Assembly: GCA_023485745.1 (NCBI GenBank)
Contig: JAMCZL010000038.1
Coordinates: 3,659 to 28,223, forward strand
Length of the DNA: 24,565 bases
DNA from: Candidatus Martarchaeota archaeon
GTDB lineage: Archaea > Micrarchaeota > Micrarchaeia > Micrarchaeales > Micrarchaeaceae
Reading direction: 5' to 3'
The translations under genes were made by a program, and so were the position numbers. Positions 1 through 7,592 of this stretch are shown here, piece after piece. Position 1 is the stretch's first letter. Each line of letters starts with the position of its first letter. Below the pieces are notes generated by a model. It was not told the DNA's origin. It searched no databases and saw nothing but the letters and a program-made list of their open reading frames with translations.

Positions 1-384
1 GACGTGCGCAATGTAATGCGTGGAGGAGGCCTTGCCATGATAAGCATAGGGGAAGGCGCCGGAGAGAACAAGGTTGATGATGCCATAAAGGACGTGCTGA
101 AGAACAAGCTCTTGGAGGTGGACTACCACGAGGCCAACAGCATATTGATACACATAACCGGAGGCGAAGATCTAACTCTGGGCGAAGCAAACGAGATAGG
201 CAGCAAGCTCACCGACATGACTTCGCCAAAGGCCAACGTGGTATGGGGCGCTAGGGTGGACCCTGCATACAACGGCAAGCTCGAAATCATAGCCATATTT
301 GCAGGCGTAAGGGGCCCTTCCATATTCGGCACCACGGAGGAGAAACCGGAAAATACTGGATATTACGGCCTGGAGCCGGTATGA
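1..384 (+). CDS. ftsZ: Cell-division GTPase FtsZ, C-terminal part (5' end outside window)
   Basis: This is the C-terminal domain of FtsZ, the tubulin-like GTPase that polymerises into the division ring. The frame is open from base 1 (Asp-Val-Arg-Asn-Val), so the N-terminal GTP-binding domain with its GGGTGTG loop lies upstream of the window. Visible family marks are a GEGAGENK segment near the domain start, the GGEDLTLGEANEI stretch typical of FtsZ C-terminal domains, and a WGARVDP...G..EIIAIFAGV strand pattern. The protein ends in a short tail (TGYYGLEPV) with no long linker. The next gene lies 63 bases downstream on the same strand, behind its own box A. Identification is firm; the length cannot be judged. 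Confidence 0.93.
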   Translation, partial: DVRNVMRGGGLAMISIGEGAGENKVDDAIKDVLKNKLLEVDYHEANSILIHITGGEDLTLGEANEIGSKLTDMTSPKANVVWGARVDPAYNGKLEIIAIFAGVRGPSIFGTTEEKPENTGYYGLEPV

Positions 385-399
385 CGCTCCACAAAACAG

Positions 400-411
400 T
401 TAAATATTTTT
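400..411 (+). promoter_or_regulatory. Box A (TATA-like) element before the disulfide oxidoreductase gene
   Basis: The AT-rich string TTAAATATTTTTA lies 37-48 bases upstream of the ATG at 448. That suits a transcript start near 434, just before the GGTG ribosome-binding site at 438-441. It is assigned by position and composition only. Confidence 0.45.
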
Positions 412-447
412 ATTACCTAATAGGTACTGCTTATTCTGGTGAGTGCA

Positions 448-1104
448 ATGGTAAAACTAAAGGAAAATGATATAAAGACTATAAAGTCAATGTTCGAGAA
501 AGACCTGAAGGGCGAAGTAAACCTGATGCTATTCTACGACAGCGATCCAAACGCATGCACTTATTGCGGGGAAACTTCAGAACTGCTGAAAGAGCTGTCA
601 GCCATAGACAGCAGAATAAAGCTGACCGAATACAACATAAACGAGAGCAAGAAGGAAGCGCAATTCCTCGGCGTGGATAAAGTGCCGGCCCTCGTAATCG
701 GCGGAAAGAAGATATACAACATGCTCTACTTCGGCATACCTGCCGGCTACGAATTCGCATCGCTGCTCGCAGACATAATAGACGCTTCAAAGGGCTATAC
801 CGACCTTCCGGAGCAGATAAAGACAAGGCTCAAGGAAGTCAAAAAGCCTGTCGACATAAAGGTCTTCGTAACGCCGACGTGCCCATGGTGCCCCAAGGCG
901 GTAAGGACTGCCCATCAGTTTTCCATGGAGAACAGCATGATAAGGAGCAGCATGATAGAGGCAACAGAATTTTCAGAGCTCTCTGGCAAGCACAACGTGA
1001 TGGCTGTGCCGAAGATAGTGATAAATGACTCTATATCATTCGAAGGGGCAAAGCCGCCAGCGGACTTTCTTGAATATGTATTGGAAGCCGCGAGGGCGAA
1101 CTAG
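448..1104 (+). CDS. Protein disulfide oxidoreductase, two thioredoxin folds (glutaredoxin-like)
   Basis: A 218-residue protein with two tandem thioredoxin folds, the layout of the archaeal PDO family that forms or isomerises cytosolic disulfide bonds. The N-terminal fold carries CTYC (residues 37-40) with cis-proline VDKVPAL (Pro80). The C-terminal fold carries CPWC (145-148) with cis-proline MAVPKI (Pro188). Both active sites keep two cysteines, so both halves may be redox active. I chose ATG 448 because GGTG at 438-441 lies 6 nt upstream; an in-frame GTG at 439 overlaps that site and is less likely. The gene ends 6 bases before the convergent icd gene. No signal peptide is seen, so a cytosolic role is inferred. 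Confidence 0.9.
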   Translation: MVKLKENDIKTIKSMFEKDLKGEVNLMLFYDSDPNACTYCGETSELLKELSAIDSRIKLTEYNINESKKEAQFLGVDKVPALVIGGKKIYNMLYFGIPAGYEFASLLADIIDASKGYTDLPEQIKTRLKEVKKPVDIKVFVTPTCPWCPKAVRTAHQFSMENSMIRSSMIEATEFSELSGKHNVMAVPKIVINDSISFEGAKPPADFLEYVLEAARAN

Positions 1105-1110
1105 GCACAA

Positions 1111-2328
1111 CTAAAGGTTGCCTATAACCGCGTCTGAGAACTCCCTGGTGCCTATGGCTTCGCAGCCCATAAGCCTAGCAATGTCCTGCGTAACCTTCTT
1201 CTGGGCTATGGATTTCTCCATGGCTTTGTCAATAAGCGCAACGGGCTCGTTCCATCCGAAATATTCGAGCATCAGCATTCCGGCGCGTATCATTCCCATC
1301 GGGTTTGCTATGTTTTTGTCCGCATACTTTGGGGCGGTGCCGTGCACTGCTTCGAACATTCCGCCCTTGTCTCCGATATTCGCGCCTCCTAGTATTCCTA
1401 TGTCGCCAATCAATGCTCCGGCAGCATCTGATACATAATCCCCGTTAAGGTTCGGCGCCAAGATTACGTCGTATATGTCTGGCTTGCCTATGAGCTGCTG
1501 GAACATGTTGTCCGCAATCCTGTCATTTATTAGCACCTTGCCCTCCGGAACTTTGCCCCCATATTTTTCGGCTACCTCCTTCTCAGTTACAATACTGTCC
1601 CTGAACTCTGAAACCGCCACGTCATAGGACCATTCCCTAAAAGCGCCCTCAGTATACTTCATTATGTTTCCCTTGTGCATTATCGTTACCGACCGTCTCT
1701 TATTCTTTATCGCGTACCGTATGGCCATTCTCGCTATCCTTTCTGTCTTTGCCTTTCCTATCGGCTTTATGCCGATGCCTGCATCCTGATCTATCTTCAC
1801 GCCCATCTTGCTCTTTAAGAAATCCCTTACCTCCCCGGCTTCTTTGCTGTCGTATTTCCATTCTATGCCTATGTATATGTCATCGGTGTTCTCCCTGAAA
1901 ATCACAAGGTCTATGTTATCCGGGTTCCTAAGCGGGCTGGTTATGCCCTTGACATATTTTATCGGCCGTATATTGGCATAAAGGTCAAGTGCAAGCCTTA
2001 GCGTAACATTCAAGGACCTAAATCCGCCGCCTACTGGGGTTTCGAGCGGCCCCTTAAAAAGCAGTCCGTGCTTTTTAACATACTCTATTGTGCTGTCGGG
2101 CAGCCTGGCTCCTGCTTCCTTTTCCGCCTTTTCCCCTGCCTGCATTTCTATCCATTTTATGCTCCTGCTTCCTCCATAAGCCTTTTCTACGGCTGCATCT
2201 ATGACGCGCATGGCATTAGATGTAACATCGTGTCCTATTCCATCCCCATATATGAACGGCACTGAGGGATTGTCCGGCACCTTCCATGTGTCTCCTCCAA
2301 AAACTATATCATTTTCATTCTCCTCCAT
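1111..2328 (-). CDS. icd: Isocitrate dehydrogenase, NADP-type
   Basis: A 405-residue enzyme of the isocitrate/isopropylmalate dehydrogenase family that decarboxylates isocitrate to 2-oxoglutarate. SLNVTLRLALDLYANIRP (105-122) is the substrate loop typical of isocitrate rather than isopropylmalate dehydrogenase. NGDYVSDAAGAL (295-306) carries metal-binding aspartate, and EAVHGTAPKYADK (326-338) contains the Lys334-Tyr335 pair that in this family marks NADP preference. The NPMGMIRAGMLMLEYFGW block is also conserved. ATG 2328 is fixed by GGTG at 2334-2337 with 5-nt spacing. The gene starts 16 bases after the rad50 stop on the same strand, so it probably shares the rad50 transcript, an unexpected pairing. 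It supplies 2-oxoglutarate and NADPH. Confidence 0.95.
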   Translation of the reverse strand: MEENENDIVFGGDTWKVPDNPSVPFIYGDGIGHDVTSNAMRVIDAAVEKAYGGSRSIKWIEMQAGEKAEKEAGARLPDSTIEYVKKHGLLFKGPLETPVGGGFRSLNVTLRLALDLYANIRPIKYVKGITSPLRNPDNIDLVIFRENTDDIYIGIEWKYDSKEAGEVRDFLKSKMGVKIDQDAGIGIKPIGKAKTERIARMAIRYAIKNKRRSVTIMHKGNIMKYTEGAFREWSYDVAVSEFRDSIVTEKEVAEKYGGKVPEGKVLINDRIADNMFQQLIGKPDIYDVILAPNLNGDYVSDAAGALIGDIGILGGANIGDKGGMFEAVHGTAPKYADKNIANPMGMIRAGMLMLEYFGWNEPVALIDKAMEKSIAQKKVTQDIARLMGCEAIGTREFSDAVIGNL

Positions 2329-2344
2329 TTTTACACCAGCATGA

Positions 2345-4648
2345 TCAGTTTTGCATTATCGCAGTCGAGCCTGAATTGTTTTTGTCCCTTTCGAATCCAA
2401 TGACGTTTGCATAGCTTATGCCTTTGAGGCTCTCATCGTGTGTTATTATGAATATCTGTTCTACTATGCCCGGCAGTTTCTCCCCAAGCACACTTATGAG
2501 CTTGCCTATCCCCGCGCTGTCTAGGTTGTGCGTCGGCTCGTCAAGTATTATCCACTTAAGGTTTGGCACTATCGTCATGCCAAGTGCAATCCTCATGGCC
2601 AGAGAGGCAATGCTGCGCTCCCCGCCGCTTGCTACGGAGTCAACGGCCACCCACTGCTCCTTCCCGTCTATTGTTATGCCTGCCTCCAGGCTGTAATCGT
2701 CATTGTATGCGTTCAGCTTCACCCCGATGTAATCTCCATACGGATATAGCCAGGGCCATAGGTTGTCAAGTATGGAATTTATTGATGAAACAAGCCTGTT
2801 TCTTAATAGCCCCTCGGTCTCTATTATTGCGCCCTTGAATTTAATGAGCAGGTCCTCCTGATCCCTTCTTGCCCTAATCCTCTTCTCTATTTCAATAAGG
2901 CCATTGAGCTGATCCGTTCTGTCCTTGAGCTGCTGCTTCAGCATCTTTAGCGACTTGGAACTTTCCTGTATTATTGCAAGCACTTTCTGGTACTCCGAGT
3001 TTCTGGAATTGAACCTGTCCTGCAAAGCATCCACGCTATCTTGGTCAATTTTCATGCTCTTGTGCTCCTCAAGCCTTTTTCCAAGATCCTTCTCGACAGC
3101 GGCAATCTCCTTCTCTAGCTCTGCCTTCCTCTTCAGCGTTTCGTGCTTGCTCCTCAACTCCCTTATTCTGTCCCTTACGCCATCCAATTCAGATTCATTT
3201 TTCTTGAGCAACTCCTCCGTGTCGCGTACCTTTTTGACCATGGGCTCGACCATTTTCCTGTCTGATTCAACCAAATGCTCGACATCCTTGTATTCCTCAA
3301 GTCTGCCTGACAGCTTTTCCAGCCTCTTTATCTGCGATTCTATCGTCTCCTTCTCATCCTGGTCGCGCTTTGTCTCGTGCTTTAATACCTCCAGCCTGCC
3401 TTTCAGGCGTTCAAGCTCTTCCTTGTTCTTCTTAAGCAGCCTTTCTCTTAGTTCATCTTCCAGTTTCCTTTCACATACCGGGCACACGCCCTTATGCCTG
3501 TCCAGCTCAGCTATCAGCTCTTTAAGCTCTTCGGCTCTGGAGCTGCCCGATGCCGCTTCGGCTATGGCCTTTTCCATCCTTTCCGAGCATTCTTTGAGCT
3601 TTGAGTAAAGTTCCTCGACAGCTCCATTGCCGATATCTTTCTCTATCCTGCGCTTCTCTTCAATCTTTTTAGTATTGAGGTCCATCCTTTCATGCAGTAC
3701 GGCAAGGCCCTTCTGCAGCTCTATCTCATCCTTTTTTATTTTTGCGCTGGACTCCGAAAGCTTATGCTCTTTGCTGCTGCTTTCGGCTAGCTCAGCATCG
3801 ATAAGTTTTCCATCAATCCCCATATCGTTTATTTTCTTGGTCTCGTTTTTCTTCGCCTTTATCGTGCTTTCCATCTCTGCGATCTCTCTTTCTAATTTTA
3901 TTCTTTTGTCATTCTCATCCTTCGCCTTCTCGACTTCAGACTTTATCGCATTGACCTCTTCGCCAAGCTTTTTCGCCCTTTCGCCATTTTCAACCGCCTC
4001 CTTTTCTGCCTGCGATATTTCAACTTTAATTTTGCCGATGCTGTCGCGTATGGCAGCCCCATCTATTCCTGAAGCCAGCTGCGCATCCTCCTTCTCAAGG
4101 TTTTTTATGCCGTTTATCAGCGATGTCGTATTCTCCTCAACCGTTGCAAAGTGGTCCAAGCCCAGCATCTGGTCTATTTCCTTTTTTCTCTCTCCCTTCC
4201 TCAGCTGCAGGAAGTAGTCAAGCCTGTTCTGCTCAGAATATATGGCTCTCGAGAAGGTATCATAATCAAGCTTGAGTACCGACTCTATTTCCTCTGTTAC
4301 TCTTTCCGATTGCGTCTGGAGGTGCTTCCCGTTCCTCTCCAAGTACGCCTCGCTTTTCTTATTCTTGAAAACCTTTCTAGATACAACATAAGTGTCTTCT
4401 CCCACGTCAAAAGCAAGCTTGACCTCAGAATCATCTTCAACATGCGGCCTGTTGGTAGGTATGCCGTCCAGCTTTATCCTGCCCTGCTTCAGCGCAGGAA
4501 AGGTTCCAAAAAGAGAGAAGGATATCGCATCCATGACAGAGCTTTTGCCAGCTCCCATTACGCCTATAAGTACATTTACTCCCTTTCTGAATTCGAGCTT
4601 GGTGTGCCTGTGGGTTTTCCAATTAATAAGCTCTATCGATCTTATCAT
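2345..4648 (-). CDS. rad50: DNA double-strand break repair ATPase Rad50
   Basis: A 767-residue SMC-like ATPase that, with Mre11, tethers and processes DNA ends. Counting from ATG 4648: Walker A GVMGAGKSS (29-37), Q-loop YSEQNRLDY (around Gln140), a long Lys/Glu-rich coiled coil, the zinc hook CPVC (389-392), the return coiled coil, signature SGGERS (674-679), Walker B WIILDEPTHNLD (699-710) and switch His737 (ITHDE). It is shorter than many archaeal Rad50 proteins (roughly 850-900), mainly in the coiled coil. The usual Asn of Walker A (GxNGxGKS) is Met here. An in-frame TTG at 4678 would add ten residues, but the ATG places the family-typical MIRSIELINW at the terminus. No mre11, herA or nurA lies in the window. 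A strong box A precedes it. Confidence 0.96.
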   Translation of the reverse strand: MIRSIELINWKTHRHTKLEFRKGVNVLIGVMGAGKSSVMDAISFSLFGTFPALKQGRIKLDGIPTNRPHVEDDSEVKLAFDVGEDTYVVSRKVFKNKKSEAYLERNGKHLQTQSERVTEEIESVLKLDYDTFSRAIYSEQNRLDYFLQLRKGERKKEIDQMLGLDHFATVEENTTSLINGIKNLEKEDAQLASGIDGAAIRDSIGKIKVEISQAEKEAVENGERAKKLGEEVNAIKSEVEKAKDENDKRIKLEREIAEMESTIKAKKNETKKINDMGIDGKLIDAELAESSSKEHKLSESSAKIKKDEIELQKGLAVLHERMDLNTKKIEEKRRIEKDIGNGAVEELYSKLKECSERMEKAIAEAASGSSRAEELKELIAELDRHKGVCPVCERKLEDELRERLLKKNKEELERLKGRLEVLKHETKRDQDEKETIESQIKRLEKLSGRLEEYKDVEHLVESDRKMVEPMVKKVRDTEELLKKNESELDGVRDRIRELRSKHETLKRKAELEKEIAAVEKDLGKRLEEHKSMKIDQDSVDALQDRFNSRNSEYQKVLAIIQESSKSLKMLKQQLKDRTDQLNGLIEIEKRIRARRDQEDLLIKFKGAIIETEGLLRNRLVSSINSILDNLWPWLYPYGDYIGVKLNAYNDDYSLEAGITIDGKEQWVAVDSVASGGERSIASLAMRIALGMTIVPNLKWIILDEPTHNLDSAGIGKLISVLGEKLPGIVEQIFIITHDESLKGISYANVIGFERDKNNSGSTAIMQN

Positions 4649-4680
4649 CAAATCAGCGGCTCCCGTTAAATATCCCAAAC

Positions 4681-4692
4681 AATATATAAATT
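4681..4692 (-). promoter_or_regulatory. Box A for rad50 (and probably icd)
   Basis: On the minus strand this reads AATTTATATATT, a near-ideal archaeal TATA box. It is centred about 38 bases upstream of ATG 4648, so transcription would start near 4662 and leave a leader of only about 14 nt. It lies in the 84-base gap after the upstream unknown gene. Confidence 0.6.
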
Positions 4693-4732
4693 ACTTTCTC
4701 GGGAAACCGCCGAAGCTGCATAAAACACTGCA

Positions 4733-5170
4733 CTATCTCCTAAAACTTCTGAGAAGGGCCTTGCCCACAACTTCAGAGAGCCTCTTTTCGAATGCCTCAC
4801 AATATTCGCACAGCTGGGCCACAGCCTGCGCCTCGTTTTCCTTCGCATATCCTGCCGATACATCTATTCTGACCGATGCAAACACGCTTTTCCTGTCATC
4901 GAGCAGGTATGCCTTCCAATCAAGCTCTCTATCCCTCAAATCAGAAGTGCGGTTGAAAACGCTTGATACAATCCCTTGAAGCACGGCATCCTGCGCCGCG
5001 CCAGCGCTTCCGGCCAGCCTTTTAATTTCATCGTTGTCGGCCAGCTTTATGTTACGGATGTAAGATACTCTGGCTTCGTCCGTATTTTCGGAGGCAGCGA
5101 AATGCTCTATCTTCTCAACCTTTTCGTGCGCAGGTGCATCTTTGCCGTCTAAAGATTTTAATCTTTCCAT
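4733..5170 (-). CDS. Hypothetical protein, 145 residues, helix-rich
   Basis: I do not recognise this family. The protein is charged and mostly predicted-helical, with no signal peptide or membrane segment. The N-terminal part (about 1-60) is acidic and lysine-rich. The middle has a hydrophobic helix (AVLQGIVSSVF), then a DWKAYLLDDRKSVFASVRIDVSAGY segment that could form a beta pair. The C-terminal helix contains a single C-x2-C (CEYC) and ends in RSFRR. ATG 5170 is preferred over the in-frame GTG at 5179 because GGTG at 5177-5180 lies 6 nt before it. The gene lies upstream of rad50 on the same strand but behind a separate box A, so a repair link is only positional. Confidence 0.7.
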   Translation of the reverse strand: MERLKSLDGKDAPAHEKVEKIEHFAASENTDEARVSYIRNIKLADNDEIKRLAGSAGAAQDAVLQGIVSSVFNRTSDLRDRELDWKAYLLDDRKSVFASVRIDVSAGYAKENEAQAVAQLCEYCEAFEKRLSEVVGKALLRSFRR

Positions 5171-5231
5171 TACAGACACCCATGAATAAGTAGGGCTTTG
5201 CCTAAGGGCTTATTTATGGCTTTTGTGCAGA

Positions 5232-5247
5232 GTTGACATGCGTCAAC
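5232..5247. repeat. Inverted repeat GTTGAC-ATGC-GTCAAC
   Basis: A perfect 6-bp inverted repeat with a 4-base centre lies in the 104-base gap between the aEF-1beta stop and the start of the 145-residue unknown gene. It is just upstream of the AT-rich TAAATAAG element (about 5209-5218, minus strand) that may serve as that gene's box A. It could be a regulator site; chance is not excluded. Confidence 0.3.
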
Positions 5248-5274
5248 CTAAAGAATAAGCGCAGAGCCCTGCAA

Positions 5275-5523
5275 TCAGATCAGGCTCTCCTGTTCGACTT
5301 CGACTTCGCTTACGCCTTCCAACTTCTTTAGCGATTCTTCTATTTCCGAGGAGCTCTTTTCGGAGTCGTCAAATGTGAAAAAGGCCTTAACTATCTGTAT
5401 GCCAAATCCTATATCCTCGGTCTGCAGACCCGCAGGAGACAGTTTTTCCTTTATTTCCTTTACCATGCTATCCAGCATGTCGTCCTTCGGATAAACCTTG
5501 TATACAATTCCAACCTTCGCCAT
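5275..5523 (-). CDS. Translation elongation factor aEF-1beta
   Basis: An 82-residue protein matching archaeal elongation factor 1-beta, the nucleotide-exchange factor that reloads aEF-1alpha with GTP. It has the short alpha/beta layout of the family: an opening strand (KVGIVYKVYP), a helix with KEIKEKL, a central GFGIQIVKAFF segment, an acidic SSSEIEESLKKLEG helix and a closing strand (SEVEVEQESLI). It is slightly shorter than the usual 88-92 residues. ATG 5523 follows directly after the TAA of the upstream zinc-ribbon gene, so the two are translationally coupled. This pairing with a zinc-ribbon gene is conserved in many archaea and supports the call. Confidence 0.9.
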   Translation of the reverse strand: MAKVGIVYKVYPKDDMLDSMVKEIKEKLSPAGLQTEDIGFGIQIVKAFFTFDDSEKSSSEIEESLKKLEGVSEVEVEQESLI

Positions 5524-5703
5524 TTACGGTCCCTCGAATCCGCATTCGCTGCATTTGTATGTATTTGTTATCTCCCTGCAGTGGCTGCATCTTATTATTT
5601 CAGATTCTCCACATTTTGGGCATTTGAAATCAGTATACTCATGCGTAAGCTTTCCGCATGAAACACAAACTTTTCCTGGTAACGTAGTTGCTATTTTTAT
5701 CAC
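5524..5703 (-). CDS. Small zinc-ribbon protein, predicted RNA-binding, translation-linked (COG2888 type)
   Basis: A 59-residue protein with four CxxC pairs in order (CVSC, CPKC, CSHC, CSEC), enough for two zinc ribbons, ending in GFEGP. This matches the archaeal family of predicted Zn-ribbon RNA-binding proteins usually encoded beside aEF-1beta, as here. The first usable codon is GTG 5703, which overlaps the TGA of the upstream protease gene (GTGA, 4 bases). That GTG is itself part of the only GGTG ribosome-binding motif (5701-5704). If GGTG acts as the Shine-Dalgarno at the normal 6-nt spacing, initiation would fall on the ATA at 5694. The protein identity is secure; the exact start is not. 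Confidence 0.85.
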   Translation of the reverse strand: MIKIATTLPGKVCVSCGKLTHEYTDFKCPKCGESEIIRCSHCREITNTYKCSECGFEGP

Positions 5704-7514
5704 CTTTTAATTACAGTACTGCCATTTCCTATAAGGCTGTTCAACAGTAAAAACAAAGCAGTCAAGATTATCGCAAGCAGGATAAACACAACGATAAGGA
5801 TGTAAACAATCGAAATGCCCGTTATTGCCTGCTTTGGCGCTGCTGTTGCAGTTATTACTTTTGTCGTAGTAAGGTTATTAAATATTACCCTTGTATCGTT
5901 GCTCAGCATGCTGGCAAGCACCGCGGTGGTAAACCCTGTCTCCGCGTAGTTCTTCGATAAGGTTGCATTCTTGGACATGGCAGCTTCTTCCGCATAGAAG
6001 CGCGCTTCGTCTGAAAACTGTTGGGCCCATACTCCGTAAGTTGCGTTTTTCGTAATGGCATATGTCTGCCCTTCAATTTCGCTAGAGTTCAAGCTCGCAT
6101 TAGGGCTTATCCCGCCATCCAGGGCGTATGCATAGTCAGAATCCAGTATGGCCAACGGATAATTGCCATTGCTGTAAGCCTGGTTTGCGGTTGCCAAATA
6201 TATGCCATAGTATCCAGAAGCGCGCTCAAGCCTCTGCCTCGCGATTGCGGCAAGCGCCGAATCCGGATAAACGGTTGCATTGCCTCCTATCTTTCCGCTC
6301 ATTCCGTACATGAAATTTGCTGCGCTGCACCATGCATTCGCTTCTCCTGCCACGTAGAGCGATTCAAGCACGCCGTCAGTGTCAACTGCTGTAGCGTTGT
6401 AAGCCCCAAGAGTTGCATTGGCAGTATACTCGCCCCACGCCTGCCTGAGTTCGCCGCCTAGCACATATTCATAATTATTGTATGTCATATTCGGAGGCAC
6501 TAGCGCATTGCAGTAATTATTTATGCTGTTTATCTCATTCAATCCAGAGGCCTTGCTTGCGTTATGATTGATGAAAAAGAAGGCGTCGAGATAGTCAAGG
6601 AATGCCATATCCGCACCAGTGTAAATATAGCCCTTTCTGTATATTTTGTCCGACTGGTTGAGCACCTCCATAAGCTGGGCGGCCACTTTTGTAAATCTAC
6701 TATCGGCGGAAAGATTAGATACGGCGCCTTTTGTCATTGCATATGTAAAACCATACAAATCTTTGAATGCAGTTTGGTTGCAGCTGTCCAGGCCCGTACA
6801 TTCAAGCGTGGCATTTGATATCCTGGAAACATTGTAATCAGTATAAAAATCAAATGATGTGAGGTCTGCATTTGAAATCTTTTTTAAGCCAGATGCATAG
6901 GCGTATGCCTGCGAAAAGTTGGCTGCCTGAACCAGCGGCATATCAAAATTATCCTGCACGAGGAGGTATAGCATATTTTCAGTGGAATCTGCAGGTACCT
7001 CTGGAACTATCGCAAACGTCATTCCGGCTGCCCTTGCAGCAGCCACCTTATCATACACTCCTCCTATCGCACCTATCGTACCGTTGCTTGAAATGGTGCC
7101 TGTAACTGTGAAGTTGCCGAGCAATCTGGTGCCGGACAATGCAGATACTGCTAGCAAAGTCATTGCAGTGCCTGCGCTGGGCCCGGAAACATTAGCATTC
7201 GGGTCCATTATGTCATAAGTAAAATTATAATTTCTGTAGTCGAGCCCCAAGTAGTCTGCGCCATATGCTGCAGCGGTTTCAGCAGACTTTACCGTGCTGC
7301 TGCCAACCTTATACGGGCCGACAACACTCACCTTTCCATCTCCCGTAGATACTGTTAGCTTTATAACCGTAAGCACTCCTGTGTTGTTGCTCAATACTAC
7401 TGCCGGCGCGTGTATTTGCGCAGTGCCGACTAAGGCCGCTCCTGAAAGCTGCAATATTGCAATTCCCAGGACGGCAGTTGCCAAAATAGAAACAAGCAAT
7501 TGTTTGCAAAGCAA
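5700..7514 (-). CDS. Secreted, membrane-anchored Lon-type (S16) serine protease
   Basis: A 604-residue protein with an N-terminal signal or anchor helix (about 5-30), an S16 Lon-type catalytic domain (about 35-210), a long extracytoplasmic region and one C-terminal membrane helix (about 566-591) followed by a basic tail (VIKR). The catalytic dyad of Lon is visible: Ser113 in SGPSAGTAM and Lys156 in GGVYDKVAAARAAG. No AAA+ ATPase domain is present, unlike true Lon, so it resembles the archaeal Lon-like serine proteases of COG1750. About 22 N-x-S/T sequons are spread through the outer part, which fits heavy N-glycosylation. The TTG start at 7514 is fixed by GGTG at 7520-7523 with 5-nt spacing. 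Its stop overlaps the next gene by 4 bases. Confidence 0.85.
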   Translation of the reverse strand: MLCKQLLVSILATAVLGIAILQLSGAALVGTAQIHAPAVVLSNNTGVLTVIKLTVSTGDGKVSVVGPYKVGSSTVKSAETAAAYGADYLGLDYRNYNFTYDIMDPNANVSGPSAGTAMTLLAVSALSGTRLLGNFTVTGTISSNGTIGAIGGVYDKVAAARAAGMTFAIVPEVPADSTENMLYLLVQDNFDMPLVQAANFSQAYAYASGLKKISNADLTSFDFYTDYNVSRISNATLECTGLDSCNQTAFKDLYGFTYAMTKGAVSNLSADSRFTKVAAQLMEVLNQSDKIYRKGYIYTGADMAFLDYLDAFFFINHNASKASGLNEINSINNYCNALVPPNMTYNNYEYVLGGELRQAWGEYTANATLGAYNATAVDTDGVLESLYVAGEANAWCSAANFMYGMSGKIGGNATVYPDSALAAIARQRLERASGYYGIYLATANQAYSNGNYPLAILDSDYAYALDGGISPNASLNSSEIEGQTYAITKNATYGVWAQQFSDEARFYAEEAAMSKNATLSKNYAETGFTTAVLASMLSNDTRVIFNNLTTTKVITATAAPKQAITGISIVYILIVVFILLAIILTALFLLLNSLIGNGSTVIKR

Positions 7515-7592
7515 TAAAACACCGGTACGGTATTACTTTTAAATTAAAATTAATAAAACTTCGCGGTCCAGGGATTTCCAGAAATAAAATTG

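Noticed and set aside
2925..3608. A 227-residue open frame on the plus strand, rich in Ser and Leu
   Set aside because: It is antisense to the Rad50 coiled coil. Its Ser/Leu/Phe richness is the mirror of Lys/Glu-rich codons, and it has no ribosome-binding site or family motif.
4649..4678. Rad50 extension to the TTG at 4678
   Set aside because: The added ten residues are not typical of Rad50, no ribosome-binding site precedes the TTG, and the box A would then lie only a few bases upstream.
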